Part shown: in pieces, positions 13,162 through 23,897 of the stretch
Numbering within the stretch: the stretch's first letter is position 1
Layout: each line of letters begins with the position of its first letter
Assembly (NCBI GenBank): GCA_022702545.1
Contig: JAHRBC010000004.1
Location: 4,122,001-4,186,000, forward strand
Direction of reading: 5' to 3'
Length of the DNA stretch: 64,000 nucleotides
Source of the DNA: Phycomyces nitens
Lineage: Eukaryota > Mucoromycota > Mucoromycetes > Mucorales > Phycomycetaceae
Program-made: the position numbers and the translations under genes
Notes under the pieces: generated by a model
What the model was told of the DNA's origin: nothing
Database searches by the model: none
Seen by the model: only the letters and a program-made list of their open reading frames with translations

Positions 13162-14443
13162 CTACTTGCAGTAAGAGATAGAGCTAGATCCAGAGAGGTT
13201 CTTGCACACATTCTTGGGGATGTTGGAAGCGGCAGTGATCTTGATGTTGGAAAGGTTAAAGCCCTTGCAAGGTGTTCCAGCAGCACAGTCAATGCTCAAG
13301 ATGGGCTTCTTCTTGCTGGAGGAGACGGAACTGTATAATAATGTAAGAAATCGACTATTTGTTGTATATCAAGATATATTTAATAACATACCCATAGATG
13401 TTGTTAATGGTAACATCGCTGATGCTCAACGAGGTGGCGTCATTTCCGGTGCAGCTAGAAGCCTTTTGGTTATCGCAGTAGTGTGTCGTGATCAAGATGG
13501 GGTTCTCGGCATTCTGGAGGTTAATATTGTCAAAAGTGATACCGGTAACGCTACCCTTTCCTCCTGGCCAGGTCTTGATTCTAAAAATTGTTTATATATG
13601 TTAGATTGGTATATTAAAAAGGATTATTAATTCAAATTATTATTATTTTTTCAATTACCTAACACCATTCTGGCAATCGATACATTTGTTGTTCAAGAAC
13701 TTCAAGTTGGAAACGACATCAGTTTTGCCATCCTTGCCGAGTGAACCGACACTAAAACCATGGCTACCGGTGCAAGTAAGGCCAGAAACAGTCAAGCCGT
13801 TGACACCGCCGTTGACAGCAATGCAATCATCACCATTGACAATGTTGGAGTTGCGGATAGTGATACCAGTTGATCCAGAAACATCAAAGGCATCAGTGTT
13901 CTTGGCAGGATAGTTCGAGTTGGATGAGACGGTGTTAATTGTAAGATTCTCAAAAATGGTGTTACTACATCCATTGACGCTGAAATGAGCGCGAGGGGCC
14001 TGCTTGATGGTAAATCCACCAAAGTAAGAGTTGGAGGCCTTGGGCTTGAAAACAACGGGGGCATTCTTGTTCTTGGCATTGTACCAGCCCTGACCATTTC
14101 CGTAAAAGGTACCCTTGCCAGAAAAGGTGATCTTATCACCATCCAAGTAGAAGTAGGCCTTTTCTTTAGCAAAGGCAGTATTGTAGGCAGGAAGGTTGAC
14201 GGTAGAGTCAAATTTCACGGTAACACCCTTGAGACCAGGTGCAGAAACAACTGACTTCATATTGAATGTAGCTCCAGCAGGGAAGACAACGGTTCCACCG
14301 TTCTTGCAGGCAGCAAAGGCAGCATTGATCGAGACGGCATCGTCACCATTGCTGGAAGTCTTGACAGTGCAGACAGTGACAGCTTGAGCAGCAGTAGCCA
14401 AGAGCAAGAAGGAGGCAATAGCACCAGTTCCAAAGAAATGCAT
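13162..14443 (-). CDS. secreted GH28 polygalacturonase, copy C (near-identical to copy A)
   Basis: A 380-residue pectinase on the minus strand, with exons 14443-13659, 13580-13392 and 13330-13162. It matches copy A through both introns, with only a handful of single-base differences (for example Ala22 to Val, and silent changes in exon 3). The stop codon is TAG where copy A has TAA, and homology ends at that point. NTD, GDD, SHG and RIK are intact, so it should be active. It lies in inverted orientation about 4.7 kb from copy A, making long inverted repeat arms with copy B in the loop. Confidence 0.95.
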
Positions 14444-14510
14444 TGTGTTGAGATTTGGGATTTAAAGGAAAGGGAGTGGGAATGATAATGATAAATGTGT
14501 AAGATGTCCC

Positions 14511-14521
14511 TGTATATATAC
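14511..14521 (-). promoter_or_regulatory. TATA box of polygalacturonase copy C
   Basis: On the minus strand GGTATATATACAGGGA lies about 70 bases upstream of the ATG. The sequence between box and ATG matches copy A; the sequence beyond the box does not. Confidence 0.55.
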
Positions 14522-16500
14522 CGACTTTTTTAACAGACTTTTTTCCTGCTTGAGAATTTATAGAGAGTATTTTAAACTGTTATGGAACGCATGTAGTTGA
14601 CAGCTGAGGTGATTTTCGGATCGTGCACTGAAAAATAAGCAATCACAGTTAGTCTATGAGAAACTGCTCTAAATTTGTAACTCATTATAGTGTTTATTTT
14701 TTTTGCAAAAATAGAACTAAAGCACGTTAATAAATGCGGTGCTCTATGACTTGATCGGTAGATCTCATTTACAGTTCATACATTATGAAAAGATTTTAAA
14801 TCACAATTAAAGTTTGCCGATTAAAAATACAGTAATTCGGTACTGCATAAACAAATGCACTCAATATTACAAGACAATTATTAAAAGCTTGTTACTGTAT
14901 ACACTATTTTGATAATAGATGGTCTGGACAAGTTTTTGGTCTCTTTCACATTAAACATCCAATACTGGGTAATATATACATTTAGTATAATATATAAATC
15001 GCATATTCTTTATCTTTGATATTATTTAGCAATATATATTGAATGTATATTATTATTTTCAAGTATTTCATACTTGAAGTAAGTCAGAGAGTATATGTTG
15101 CCTATTAAAAGGTCTTATAATGGTATGCACTGGGAAGTGTGGTACAGCACACTTTCTAAGAATAACTTTCAATGTAATTGAATTTTGAAATTTATTTTGT
15201 TTATATATTTTTACTCGTAAAACTCTTCTTTATACCATTAAATTAATCTTGTAAAGATAAGAGATTTTAATACAATTTAATATTAGCGAAATATGCTTTA
15301 TTATATCTTGATTATTTTATTTTTAGCTGGGTGGACAATAGAAACTGTACTTGATACTTTTATCGGGACATTTTTTAAATATGCATACGATATTGGAATG
15401 TACCTCAAACAAAAAAAAATCATCGAGTTTATATTTGTGATACTTTATTAATTGAAAGAAAATTTAGATTAGAATTTTTGTTCTTTTCTGCTCAATATGC
15501 ACACAAAAGTTTAAAGGTTAATGCTGCTGCCAATATGCGAAGACAAAATTCTTATTTAGTCCCATCACTACAAAACATTATTTATATTGGACTGTGTATT
15601 AATATGTAATATTTGCATACTTTATGTAAGTTACAGCTATTCAAATAATCTTAAAATAAAATAAAAATAAGAATATTATTAATATTTATGCTAAGCTTGA
15701 AAGGCACAATTTTTTAAAAAAATATAGAATTGTTTTGGAGCTGCCAGTACTCAAAACAAATTTTAATTGAGTATGAACTAATGTTATAATATGAGTCATT
15801 GTATATATTGGATAATTGATCGCACAATTCAAGTAATAATTTATGAGTCAATCAGATGGATTTGAGTAACATCTTGAGTTAAATGAGTGATCTATATTAT
15901 TAGCTTTATAATGACATTCTTATATGTTTTGTATATTTAACCGAATATTTTTTTAATCCTCTCAATATACTATTTGGTACAAGAGTCGGATAACTATTTG
16001 TTGTAGAGAGGAATGAGTCCCAATATTTATTGTGTGTTAAGAAAGGAACACATTTCTTGGGGAGGGGAGGGGAGGGGGTTGGGAAAAATAGAGGATAAAG
16101 ACGAATAGGTTTCTATGACAAATCTAGATCTGAGGAGAAGTGTGAAACAAGAGTGTCTATTTTAGTATAAATCGAAGAAGTGTGAAAGGGTAGATTATCA
16201 AAAGTACCACTCCAGTAAGTGCACCATAGAGTTAATATGATGCTGCTAACAATTTGGCATGGACCTACATGGAAAACAGGAAGAGGCTGTTTAGGGAGGT
16301 CCGGATAGAAAAGTTCCTTATGAATAACGTTCGTTGATAGGATCTGCCCAAAGTATTTTTTCCATGCGGTTTCCCATACTGTTCATTTTTGTGGACAAGG
16401 GTAAAGGAAGTGGGAGAGAGTGTCTATATCACATATGCAAATGGGACAATTGGGTGTAACAAAGACAGCTGGAGTACGGCTATGAAGGGTGTATTGACAG
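14522..16500. other. AT-rich intergenic region
   Basis: About 2 kb of AT-rich DNA without recognisable genes. A G-rich run (GGGGAGGGGAGGGGAGGGGG-like) lies at about 16058-16080 near the 3' side of the LINE fragment that follows. No transposon boundary could be fixed here. Confidence 0.5.
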
Positions 16501-17745
16501 GATAGAGAGTTCAATATGGTACGATACCAAATTCTGCGTGAGGTGTGATGGATTGGGAAGGCCCAAAGGATGCCCCATTATTTTGGTTGCAAAGGGAAAG
16601 GAACAAGTGGTGGTTGAGTGTGGTCTTGGCATATATTTTGGAATCGCTGTGTTGTGAAATCAACCAAGCGTCTACATCCAGTTTGATGGGCTTCAACGAA
16701 CGGTTGGCAGTCAGCAACAAGAGGGTTGGCTGGCAGTTGTAGCTCAGGGTGGTCGCTTGGGGGCAATGTTGCGTGCCAGAAAAAGGGGTTGAGCTTAGCA
16801 ATTTTTTTGTCAAGGTCTCGAAACAACTTTGCAATCAAATCTGGCAGAGTGTGCTGTTCAGCTGGAGTTTGTGGGTGAATAGCTTGTAGTATAAGGTCAA
16901 ACATAAAGGCATCAGAAAATTCAAGATGTTTCCAACCAGAGGTATTACATTGCAATGAAGCCGTATAGGTTATGGCATCGAGCTGTTGAAGAGAGAGACA
17001 AGTGGAGTAGCTCAGTGTGTGGAAAGAAAAATCTTGTGGTATAGAGTCCATGGTACACATGAGGGTGGAAAGAGAGCTATTTTTCGCCCACAATTCTGGA
17101 TATCACAGCTTTAGAAAGATCAAAGGGAGACGAGAGTCATCAAACGACTTGTGTGGATCAAGAAAGTGGTGTATTCAAGGGGTGACAAAGGATGTTAAAG
17201 ATTGTTGGTCAAGACTTGGTTACAGCCATCCCATTGTGAGAGCTTTCTGCTGGGTCTGAGGGTCCTAAACTTCTAGACCTCCTTGTAGTTTTGGAAACCA
17301 TAAAGATGATAGGCTTGTCATAGGAGACATACATTGCCAGAGAAATTGGCCTACAATAGATCTGAGTTTGTCAAAGAACTTTTGTGGAACTGTTCTAACT
17401 CTAAGAACATGCCAAACGCTAGAAAGAGTCAGGGTATTTGCCACAGTAGACTGGCCAAGAACAGAGAGTGATCACTGTGAATGTATGTTACAACCAGAGT
17501 TAACCTTGTTCGGGAGCGATGTACAAAAGTTATATCTTTGGGGTAATAGATGAGAGCAATGGAAACACCAAGTATGTGAGGGCTGTGGGAGATGTGCGAT
17601 TGTGCCATGAGGTGATAAATTTTGCCTGGAGGTATGTACGCCACTCATAAAGTGTAGCACCAGATAATAAAAATGCTTGTGTCTTGTGTATGACACGTTG
17701 CATGTAGCTCCATATTTCCAGCTGGCCCAAACATATCATATCTTC
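16501..17745 (-). mobile_element. LINE (non-LTR retrotransposon) fragment I, 3' part, decayed
   Basis: Minus-strand frames at 17739-17530, 17093-16578 and 16834-16511 read as the C-terminal half of a LINE ORF2, broken by frameshifts. The thumb region (LYEWRTYLQAKFITSWHN..YLVFPL) is followed by FFDKLRSIVGQFLW and WFPKLQGGLEV. The same blocks occur in fragment II, so these are two copies of one family that overlap in this segment, and not one split copy. Near the 3' end the minus strand reads a CPIC-type zinc-finger-like segment, as in zf-RVT tails. The fragment lacks the palm of reverse transcriptase and cannot move on its own. Confidence 0.7.
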
Positions 17746-17946
17746 TCAAATCTTCCTGTATTGATTATGTAAACAAATTGGTTAAGTAATGAACTTGGGA
17801 AGAACATGATTGCTACGTTTGGCGCAGCAATCAATTAAAAATTATAAGGATTGTAACAAACAACCCTGTCATGCCGTATTTGTGGTTCTCCATCTTCTGT
17901 CTATACTGAAAGCACACTATCTCTAATAGTATTAAAGACACACCAC

Positions 17947-18569
17947 TGTGATATCTGGTAGTAGAAAAGGGACGGTGGATACTTTGAGACTCTTTATTGT
18001 GATTGAGAAAAAGTTAAAGTTATATCCAGTTATTGATTCAAGAAGTATGTTAACTTAGTATTTATAATTATTGTTATAATTCTTATCAGCTTGGATATTC
18101 ATTATCATAATAGCTGTGTTATCCATTAATAGGTATTTTGGGACTTTGTCCCACAATAGATTGGGTATGTGTGGTAAATTAGGGGTTTTGGGAACTTATA
18201 GATACTGTGAGAGTGTTATTTATTGAAGAAAGAATATTATGGTGGTTTATATAGTTATTATTCTAGTTCCCTTGTTCTATTAATCTCTATTGTGTAATGG
18301 TCGGTTATCACTGTAGTAGTGTGAAGTGTACGTGTGCCTGGTGTGTAACTGCTCCTGGGATGTTATCTTGCTATGGTCATTAGCAAAGAGGAACCAGATA
18401 TCGGTTGTGGAGTTTGTATTTCACAGCTGTGGTGTGTATACCACAGTATGGTATTTTCATATTTGGATAAGGATTTCTAGATGGTATAGTTTGTCTTGAT
18501 TTTAGATAATCCAGCCATCTGGGTTTATATATCACTTTTCTCACATATATCATTATGCCAAATACAACA
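17947..18569 (-). repeat. solo LTR of the 57-62 kb gypsy family, interrupted by a nested solo LTR
   Basis: The outer parts (17947-18169 and 18446-18569) match the 341-bp LTRs at 57077 and 62209, from TGTGATAT to CCAAATACAACA, but are more diverged. The middle 276 bases are a separate insertion. A possible target duplication CACCA flanks it, with one extra base on the left. No internal element sequence remains, so it arose by recombination between LTRs. Confidence 0.85.
18170..18445 (-). repeat. 276-bp solo LTR of a second family, nested inside the gypsy solo LTR
   Basis: The insertion begins TGTGGTA and ends TACCACA (7-bp inverted ends of TG..CA type). It is flanked by a 5-bp duplication GTATG (18165-18169 and 18446-18450) of the host LTR. 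On the minus strand it shows a TATATAAAC box followed by AATAAATAA, as expected for an LTR promoter and poly(A) signal. A truncated relative lies at 33053-33296. Confidence 0.85.
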
Positions 18570-18574
18570 CACCA

Positions 18575-19890
18575 GAACGGAGAGGAAGACAGAGAGTAGA
18601 CAATTTGATAGGGGGAAACATCCTATGTTGCAAGAACTTACCCATGGCTGATTTCACTTTATCAAGGAAAGAAATGAGGACAGATATGACACAAAGGACA
18701 TGTCAAAGATGGGAGAGAATAAGAGTATTGAGGACAGTGGCACGTCCACGAATTGACAAGGAGCAAGTGAGGTACATTGCAGCAGCCAATTAGATTTTTG
18801 CCAGCAAGGAGAAACAAAAGGTATCTTGCTGAGCAATAGGACTGACAAGAGGAAAACCAAGGTAGCAGAGGGACTCAGGGCAGGCGCAATTGTGCCAAGC
18901 TGTGATCTGATGAGATTGGAGGAGGGCAATCCATTGTGGGAGGGGGCAGCCAGAGAGTGATATGGCCTCAGTCTTAGCCATGTTAATCTTGGCATTGGAA
19001 GCTTGAGAGTAGGTGGAAAGATGGCTCTGAAGGCACAAGAAGCAATTGGGGGTAGAAAGGAATACTATGACATTGTCAGCATATGTGAGGCATTTAACAG
19101 AAGGTGTTGAAGGCATAATGGGTGAGAGTTGAGGAAGAAAACATATGTAATCAGGATCGTGCTGGAGGCAGCGCAGAAAAGGCACAAAGGCCAGGTTGAA
19201 GAGAACAGGGGACAGAGGATCACCTTGGCAAAGACCACAACTTTGGACGAGTGCATGAGAGATGTGCCCATTCATGTTGACCTGTATCCATGTAGAGAAG
19301 AAAAGGTTGCATATACAGTCAACTATAGGAGGAGAGAAGTAGAAGTAGCATAGGACTTGCTGTAGATAGAAGGGATGCATATGGTCATATGCCTTTTCTT
19401 GGTCAAGGAGCAGACTAATACTCTTGGACTGAGTGAGTCGGGCATGTTCCATAATGGTCTTGACAAGCATGCCATTGTCTGCAATGAATCGTCCCTTCAC
19501 AAACCTGGTCTGATATGGAGATACCAGGGAGCTGGCAGTGGGGATCATATGGGCATTAAGTAAGCGAGTAAAGACTTTGGCATCAGTGTTAATCAAGGCA
19601 ATAAGGCACTAGTTCTTCAAAAAGATCAAGTCCTCTTTTTTGGGCAGCAAGAAAAAATAAGTGGATTGCCAGGAGGCAGGAAATATCCCAGACTTAAGTG
19701 CATCTTTATACACTGTCTCCAAGATGTGAGCACAGGCAGGGTGGTCAAAAATAAGGCAAAGGATTTCATATGGCAACCCATCCAGCCCAGGACTGCTGGC
19801 ACAAGAGGAATGATGTGCACCTTCCTGTATGTTGATGATGGAGAAGGATGTGGTAAGTGTATTCACAAACACTGGAAAAATCAAATATTT
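18575..19890 (-). pseudogene. LINE fragment II: reverse transcriptase remnant
   Basis: Minus-strand frames 19884-19609, 19596-18790 and 18995-18654 give a non-LTR reverse transcriptase. Visible blocks are SSPGLDGLPYE, LLLDQEKAYDH, CGLCQGDPLSPVLFNLAF and YADN, then INMAKTEAISLSG and CYLGFPL. The first break (stop and shift near 19600) and a later frame change make it a pseudogene. The catalytic YADD box reads YADN, losing an essential aspartate. No endonuclease domain is present upstream, so the copy is 5' truncated near 19890. Confidence 0.85.
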
Positions 19891-20580
19891 TTATGCAAAT
19901 CAAAATTAAAGATTATGTATAGGGAAAATCAATTTTTATGCTATTCATGGTGGGTTTTCATTTTGATCAACAACCCATTTTTATGTATACTGTTGAGGCC
20001 TACCATCCCATCAACAAGTGTACAGAATCTCATTATAGATTCCGTAATTGTACCCCCAATACACAAAATGTTAAATCTATAGAGCGATTACAGTTTACTC
20101 TTAGTAATTGTGCCCATTTGTATACTCTTGTACACCATCTATAAAGTGATTCTACTGGAACAGACAGGCCACTTAAAAGCACCAATTTAATATCCATTCT
20201 GCTGTTTATCTGACAGGACATAGATACTACTCCAGCCACATGAAAAAGATAAAAATTGCTATTGCAGTGCTTATAAAAATAATGAAAACTGCTTTTACAG
20301 TGCTTAAAGAATGATAAAACTTGGTTCTGTGGTTTAGAAAGAATAAAAACTGCCAGGATAAACAGGCCTCATTTGTTTATTATTTTACAGGATCAATAGA
20401 TTTGAAAAATTTTCAATTTTTGTTTATTTGATAAAATATTTCTTTAGCTAGCTTTTCTAAAATGCGATTCTCTCCTTTGATAAAACTAATTGCTATATTA
20501 ATACTGTTTGATAGAAACTTATGATTAATCTGAAGCAAGACCAGTCTGCCTAATAAATGTATTTGAGATGTAAATACAGA
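19891..20580. other. transposon-derived spacer of unclear origin
   Basis: No complete gene is seen. A plus frame at 19938-20144 and a minus frame at 20413-20601 look slightly coding-like but have no recognisable motif. The minus frame could be an exon of the same broken gene as the exon at about 21000-21150, with an acceptor-like TTATTAG at about 20550. Confidence 0.35.
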
Positions 20581-20960
20581 TGTTAAATCAGAGGAAAACA
20601 AAGCATGGGCAAGAGTACGGTGAGACTTTGTTTATTGAGAGAGAAAGAATTTGTGAATAAGATGAAGACTATTGCTATTCATATTGTGCGTTTATATAGA
20701 CATTGAGATGAGTGCTGGTGATGATATGATGATATCATGTAATGTCTGTTCTCTCTACCAACTATTAGTTATGACTTGTTATTTTACTTAGTACTATTAA
20801 CCAGTGTGTTAGTACTAGTTGTTAGTGTGTCTTTACATATGAATAATGTATTTGGAAAGGTACACTCTTTAGTGCACTTCCAGTAGGTCGGTTATTCAAT
20901 ATGTTTTAATATTGGTAATTTGTGTTAATGTTTCAATCTACAATTATGTTGGATACAACA
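20581..20960 (-). repeat. 380-bp solo LTR (same family as the gypsy element at 35407)
   Basis: It reads TGTTGTATCC to TTTAACA on the minus strand and has exactly the length of the LTR at 35407-35786, with few differences. The flanks carry a perfect 5-bp target duplication ACAGA (20576-20580 and 20961-20965). TATATAA and AATAAA motifs lie inside. Element sequence is absent on both sides, so it is a solo LTR. Confidence 0.92.
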
Positions 20961-21738
20961 ACAGAGGCAAAAGATAAATTATAATGAGTACTTGTTTAAA
21001 TGCAATGATATGAATCACAATACTTACATTATATACAGTAGCCCTCAATCGTTTTGTAGTATTAAACAGCTCTGCACCAAAAACCCAGTCTTGTAGAATG
21101 AGTCCATTAATACAGGACATGGTATGCCTAGTAATATATATGTTGTGGGTAGAGTAAAAATAGGAAAGATACAAAAGAATTTGTGAGAACTTGTGTAGGG
21201 TGTTTATTATAAAGAAAAAGGTTATCTTTCTATACAGAACTAACTACTGATATTTATATGTTTTCTGATTTATAATTCAGTATATGCTTTGGTAATATTT
21301 ATCACAATGAGTCATCTTCCAGGAGTATTGTCTTTCTGGAAAGATCCAGAGAGACCTATTGATATGATACTTCTCCAGTCAGATCAGCCAGAGAGCTTTG
21401 GTAAAGAAGAGCATTTATGCTATTGGTAATATTTTAATATTCCGACCCAGATACTTGGGTAATGTTTTAGAATTATTAATTCACTGTAGTTGTAGTCTCT
21501 CAATCAAGTATTCATATAATAAACGAAATATGTAGATGGAATATGATGATGCCATTAGATAAATATGTGTATATCTGTATATCCCATATTATAGTGATAA
21601 TGATAATAATAATAATAAATAATAATCAATTATGTATATGATGATCTGTGTATTGGATAATCTCATAAAGGCAGATCCGTTTGACTGGAATAGCTGAGGA
21701 TATTATTTTATCCTTCAGTCTTACTCTCAGATTCAGCA
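20961..21738. other. broken gene pieces upstream of the gypsy relic
   Basis: On the minus strand a frame ending at about 21027 (containing MSCINGLILQDWVFGAE) stops at a perfect GTAAGT donor. On the plus strand a short frame starts at 21307 (MSHLPGVLSFWKDPERP) and meets a GTAAAG donor near 21402. These look like first exons of a divergent pair, now cut by the solo LTR and by the gypsy relic. No family is recognised, so they are reported only as possible exons. The remainder is AT-rich with an ATA/AAT-rich stretch near 21600. Confidence 0.3.
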
Positions 21739-21781
21739 GTGATCAATACTCATTCACAACAGTCTGTGTCCAGACGTCCTG

Positions 21782-23500
21782 GTGCGTATAGGAGGGAGGC
21801 TTCAGAGGGAACACTTTGTGGTACAGGATTGGTGGTCAGATTTGCTGATCCTGGGGATGACTTGGTTCAAAGCGTATGGAATCCAGGTGGACCCTTCCAC
21901 GAAACGAGTCACAGTGCCAGTCAGAAATGGCCAGAGCCGCATTGTGGTGCAAGGGTTTAGGAGAGCTCCCTCCGATCAAGCCAAGTCTAGCCACCCGGTA
22001 TATGCAGTCCAAGTCAACCAACCTGCTCGGGCAAATGGGCAGCAGGAGAAGAGCACTGAGCTGCAGGTGTACAATGATGAGAGTGTGGTGACAACGTTGG
22101 AGGTCGAAGAGCCTGAGTCCTGGGAGGAGCTGCCTGAGATCCAGAGCCTGGTGGAGGAGTACCAGGATTTCTTCGTGGAAACCCATGGGTTGGGACAGGT
22201 GCATGGAGTGATGCATGAGATCAGGATAGTCTCTGAAGAGCCAATATGAAGCCGGCCTTATCACCTGACGTGGAAGGAGGAGCAACTCCTACGGAAGGAA
22301 CTAGACACCTTGCTTGAGCTGGAATTGATCAGACCGTCCAGCAGGGAGTGGTCGTCCCCCATCCTTTTTGTTGAGAAGAAGGATGGCAAGCAACGGTTGT
22401 GCATCGACTACAGGAAGCTGAACAAGGTCACCGCCAAGGACACGTACCCCCTCCCCATCATCGATGAGCTCCTGGACGCAATGGGCGGCGCATAGGTGTT
22501 CTCCACTCTGGATGCGGCAAGTGGGTACTGGCAGGTGCTGATGCATCCCAACTCGGTGCAGAAGACAGGCTTCGTGACGAAGTTCGGCATGTACGAGTTC
22601 CTGGTGATGCCCTTCGGTCTGACTTCGGCGCCGGCGACCTTCCAGAGGTTGGTGATGAACCTGTTGGCCCCGTTGGTGGGCAAGTGCGTCGACGTGTTCA
22701 TCGATGATGTGATCATCTTCTCGAGGACGGTGGAGGAGCACCAAGAGCACTTGCAGCAGGTGTTTGAGATTTGTTGAGCAGTGGACCTGCGGTTGAAACT
22801 GGTGAAATGTGAGTTCGCGAAAGAAAGTGTTGAGTACCTGGGGCATACCATCACCAACCAAGGACTGCTCCCAACCGACCGCAACATCAAGAAGTGCCTG
22901 GAGATGCCAGCCCCGAAGTCCAAGGACGACATCCGTTTGTTCCTCGGCATGGCGGGTTATTATCGTTGGTTCATCCTGGATTTCGCGGAGAAGGCACGCC
23001 CGCTGTTGAAGCTGATCAAGAAGGGTGTGAACTTCGAGTGGGGCCGAGAACAAGGAGCAGCATTTGAGACCCTCCGGCAGGCATTGGTGACGCCTCCCTT
23101 GTTGGCTTACCCGGACCGCGACCAAGTCCAGATCCTGACGACCGATGCCTCTGGGAAAGGACTTGGCGCCATCTTGTCGCAATCCCCGGACGGCTCGGAA
23201 GGGGAGGAAGAGGTCATTGGTTATGCCTCGAGGACCATGCGAGGTCCAGAAGTCCGGTATTCCACCACCCACTTGGAAGCACTGGCCGTCATCTGGGCTG
23301 TGCAGCACTTCCGGCATTACCTGGCAGGCAGGAAGTTCGTGCTGTACACCGACCACTCTGCCTTGACGTTCATCTTGAACAATTCTAGGCCAGGGCCAAA
23401 GATTTCCAGGTGGGCAATGGCGTTGATGGAGTTAAACTTTGAGGTGAGACATCGAAAGGGAGCCAACAACCCCGCCGATGTGCTCTCTCGACTAGTTTAA
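21782..23500 (+). pseudogene. Ty3/gypsy pol relic: protease end, reverse transcriptase, RNase H
   Basis: One continuous frame crosses this region with only three stop codons, at 22247 (TGA), 22493 (TAG) and 22775 (TGA), and no frameshift. It begins inside the protease (LLILGMTWFKAYGI). It then shows RT blocks [47 protein letters not shown] and FIDDVIIFS. The RNase H residues TTDAS, HLEALAV and TDHSALTF follow. The segment is clearly GC-richer than its AT-rich surroundings. It lacks gag and a 5' LTR. By comparison with the family, all three stops can be explained by C-to-T changes of Arg (CGA) or Gln (CAG) codons. Confidence 0.9.
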
Positions 23501-23897
23501 AAGAAAAAATTTATATATATACAAAAAGAAAAAAATAAATGAAAAAGCCAAAAACAAGAGAAAAATTGCATGCAAAAGACAAAAACAAAAGAAAAATCAA
23601 TATAAAAAAAAAAGAGAAACCAAAAAAAAAAACTTACCAAATCAAAAAAAAATTAGAATTAGACTGGAGTTGAGTACGAAGAGTGAAGGTGAGACCAGTA
23701 TCGATGAGGGATGGTTGCGGAGGTGATGGGACAGGAGAGGTTAAGTACAAGGGTCCCATGAAGAATTTATGTGAATTGTCGGATTGCTTGGTGCACAGTC
23801 TGATGGGATGAAACATGAATTCTGGGCACGACAACAATGGGTGAAAAGTATAAAGGGAGTAACGATTGAAGGGTAAATTGGTGCACTATCATTCAAA
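23501..23897. other. A-rich spacer between the RT and integrase frames
   Basis: About 400 bases: first a strongly A-rich, low-complexity stretch (23505-23650), then mixed sequence with no long frame. It separates the RNase H frame from the integrase frame of the same element, where related elements have continuous coding. It could be an insertion, a decayed linker or an intron-like spacer; no clear splice pair was found. Confidence 0.45.

Noticed and set aside
16501..19890. One LINE split by the solo LTR
   Set aside because: The two parts repeat the same thumb and C-terminal blocks, so they are two separate copies and not halves of one.
22301..23356. 351-codon minus frame over the gypsy RT
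   Set aside because: It is an antisense shadow of the GC-rich RT coding strand and has no motif of its own.
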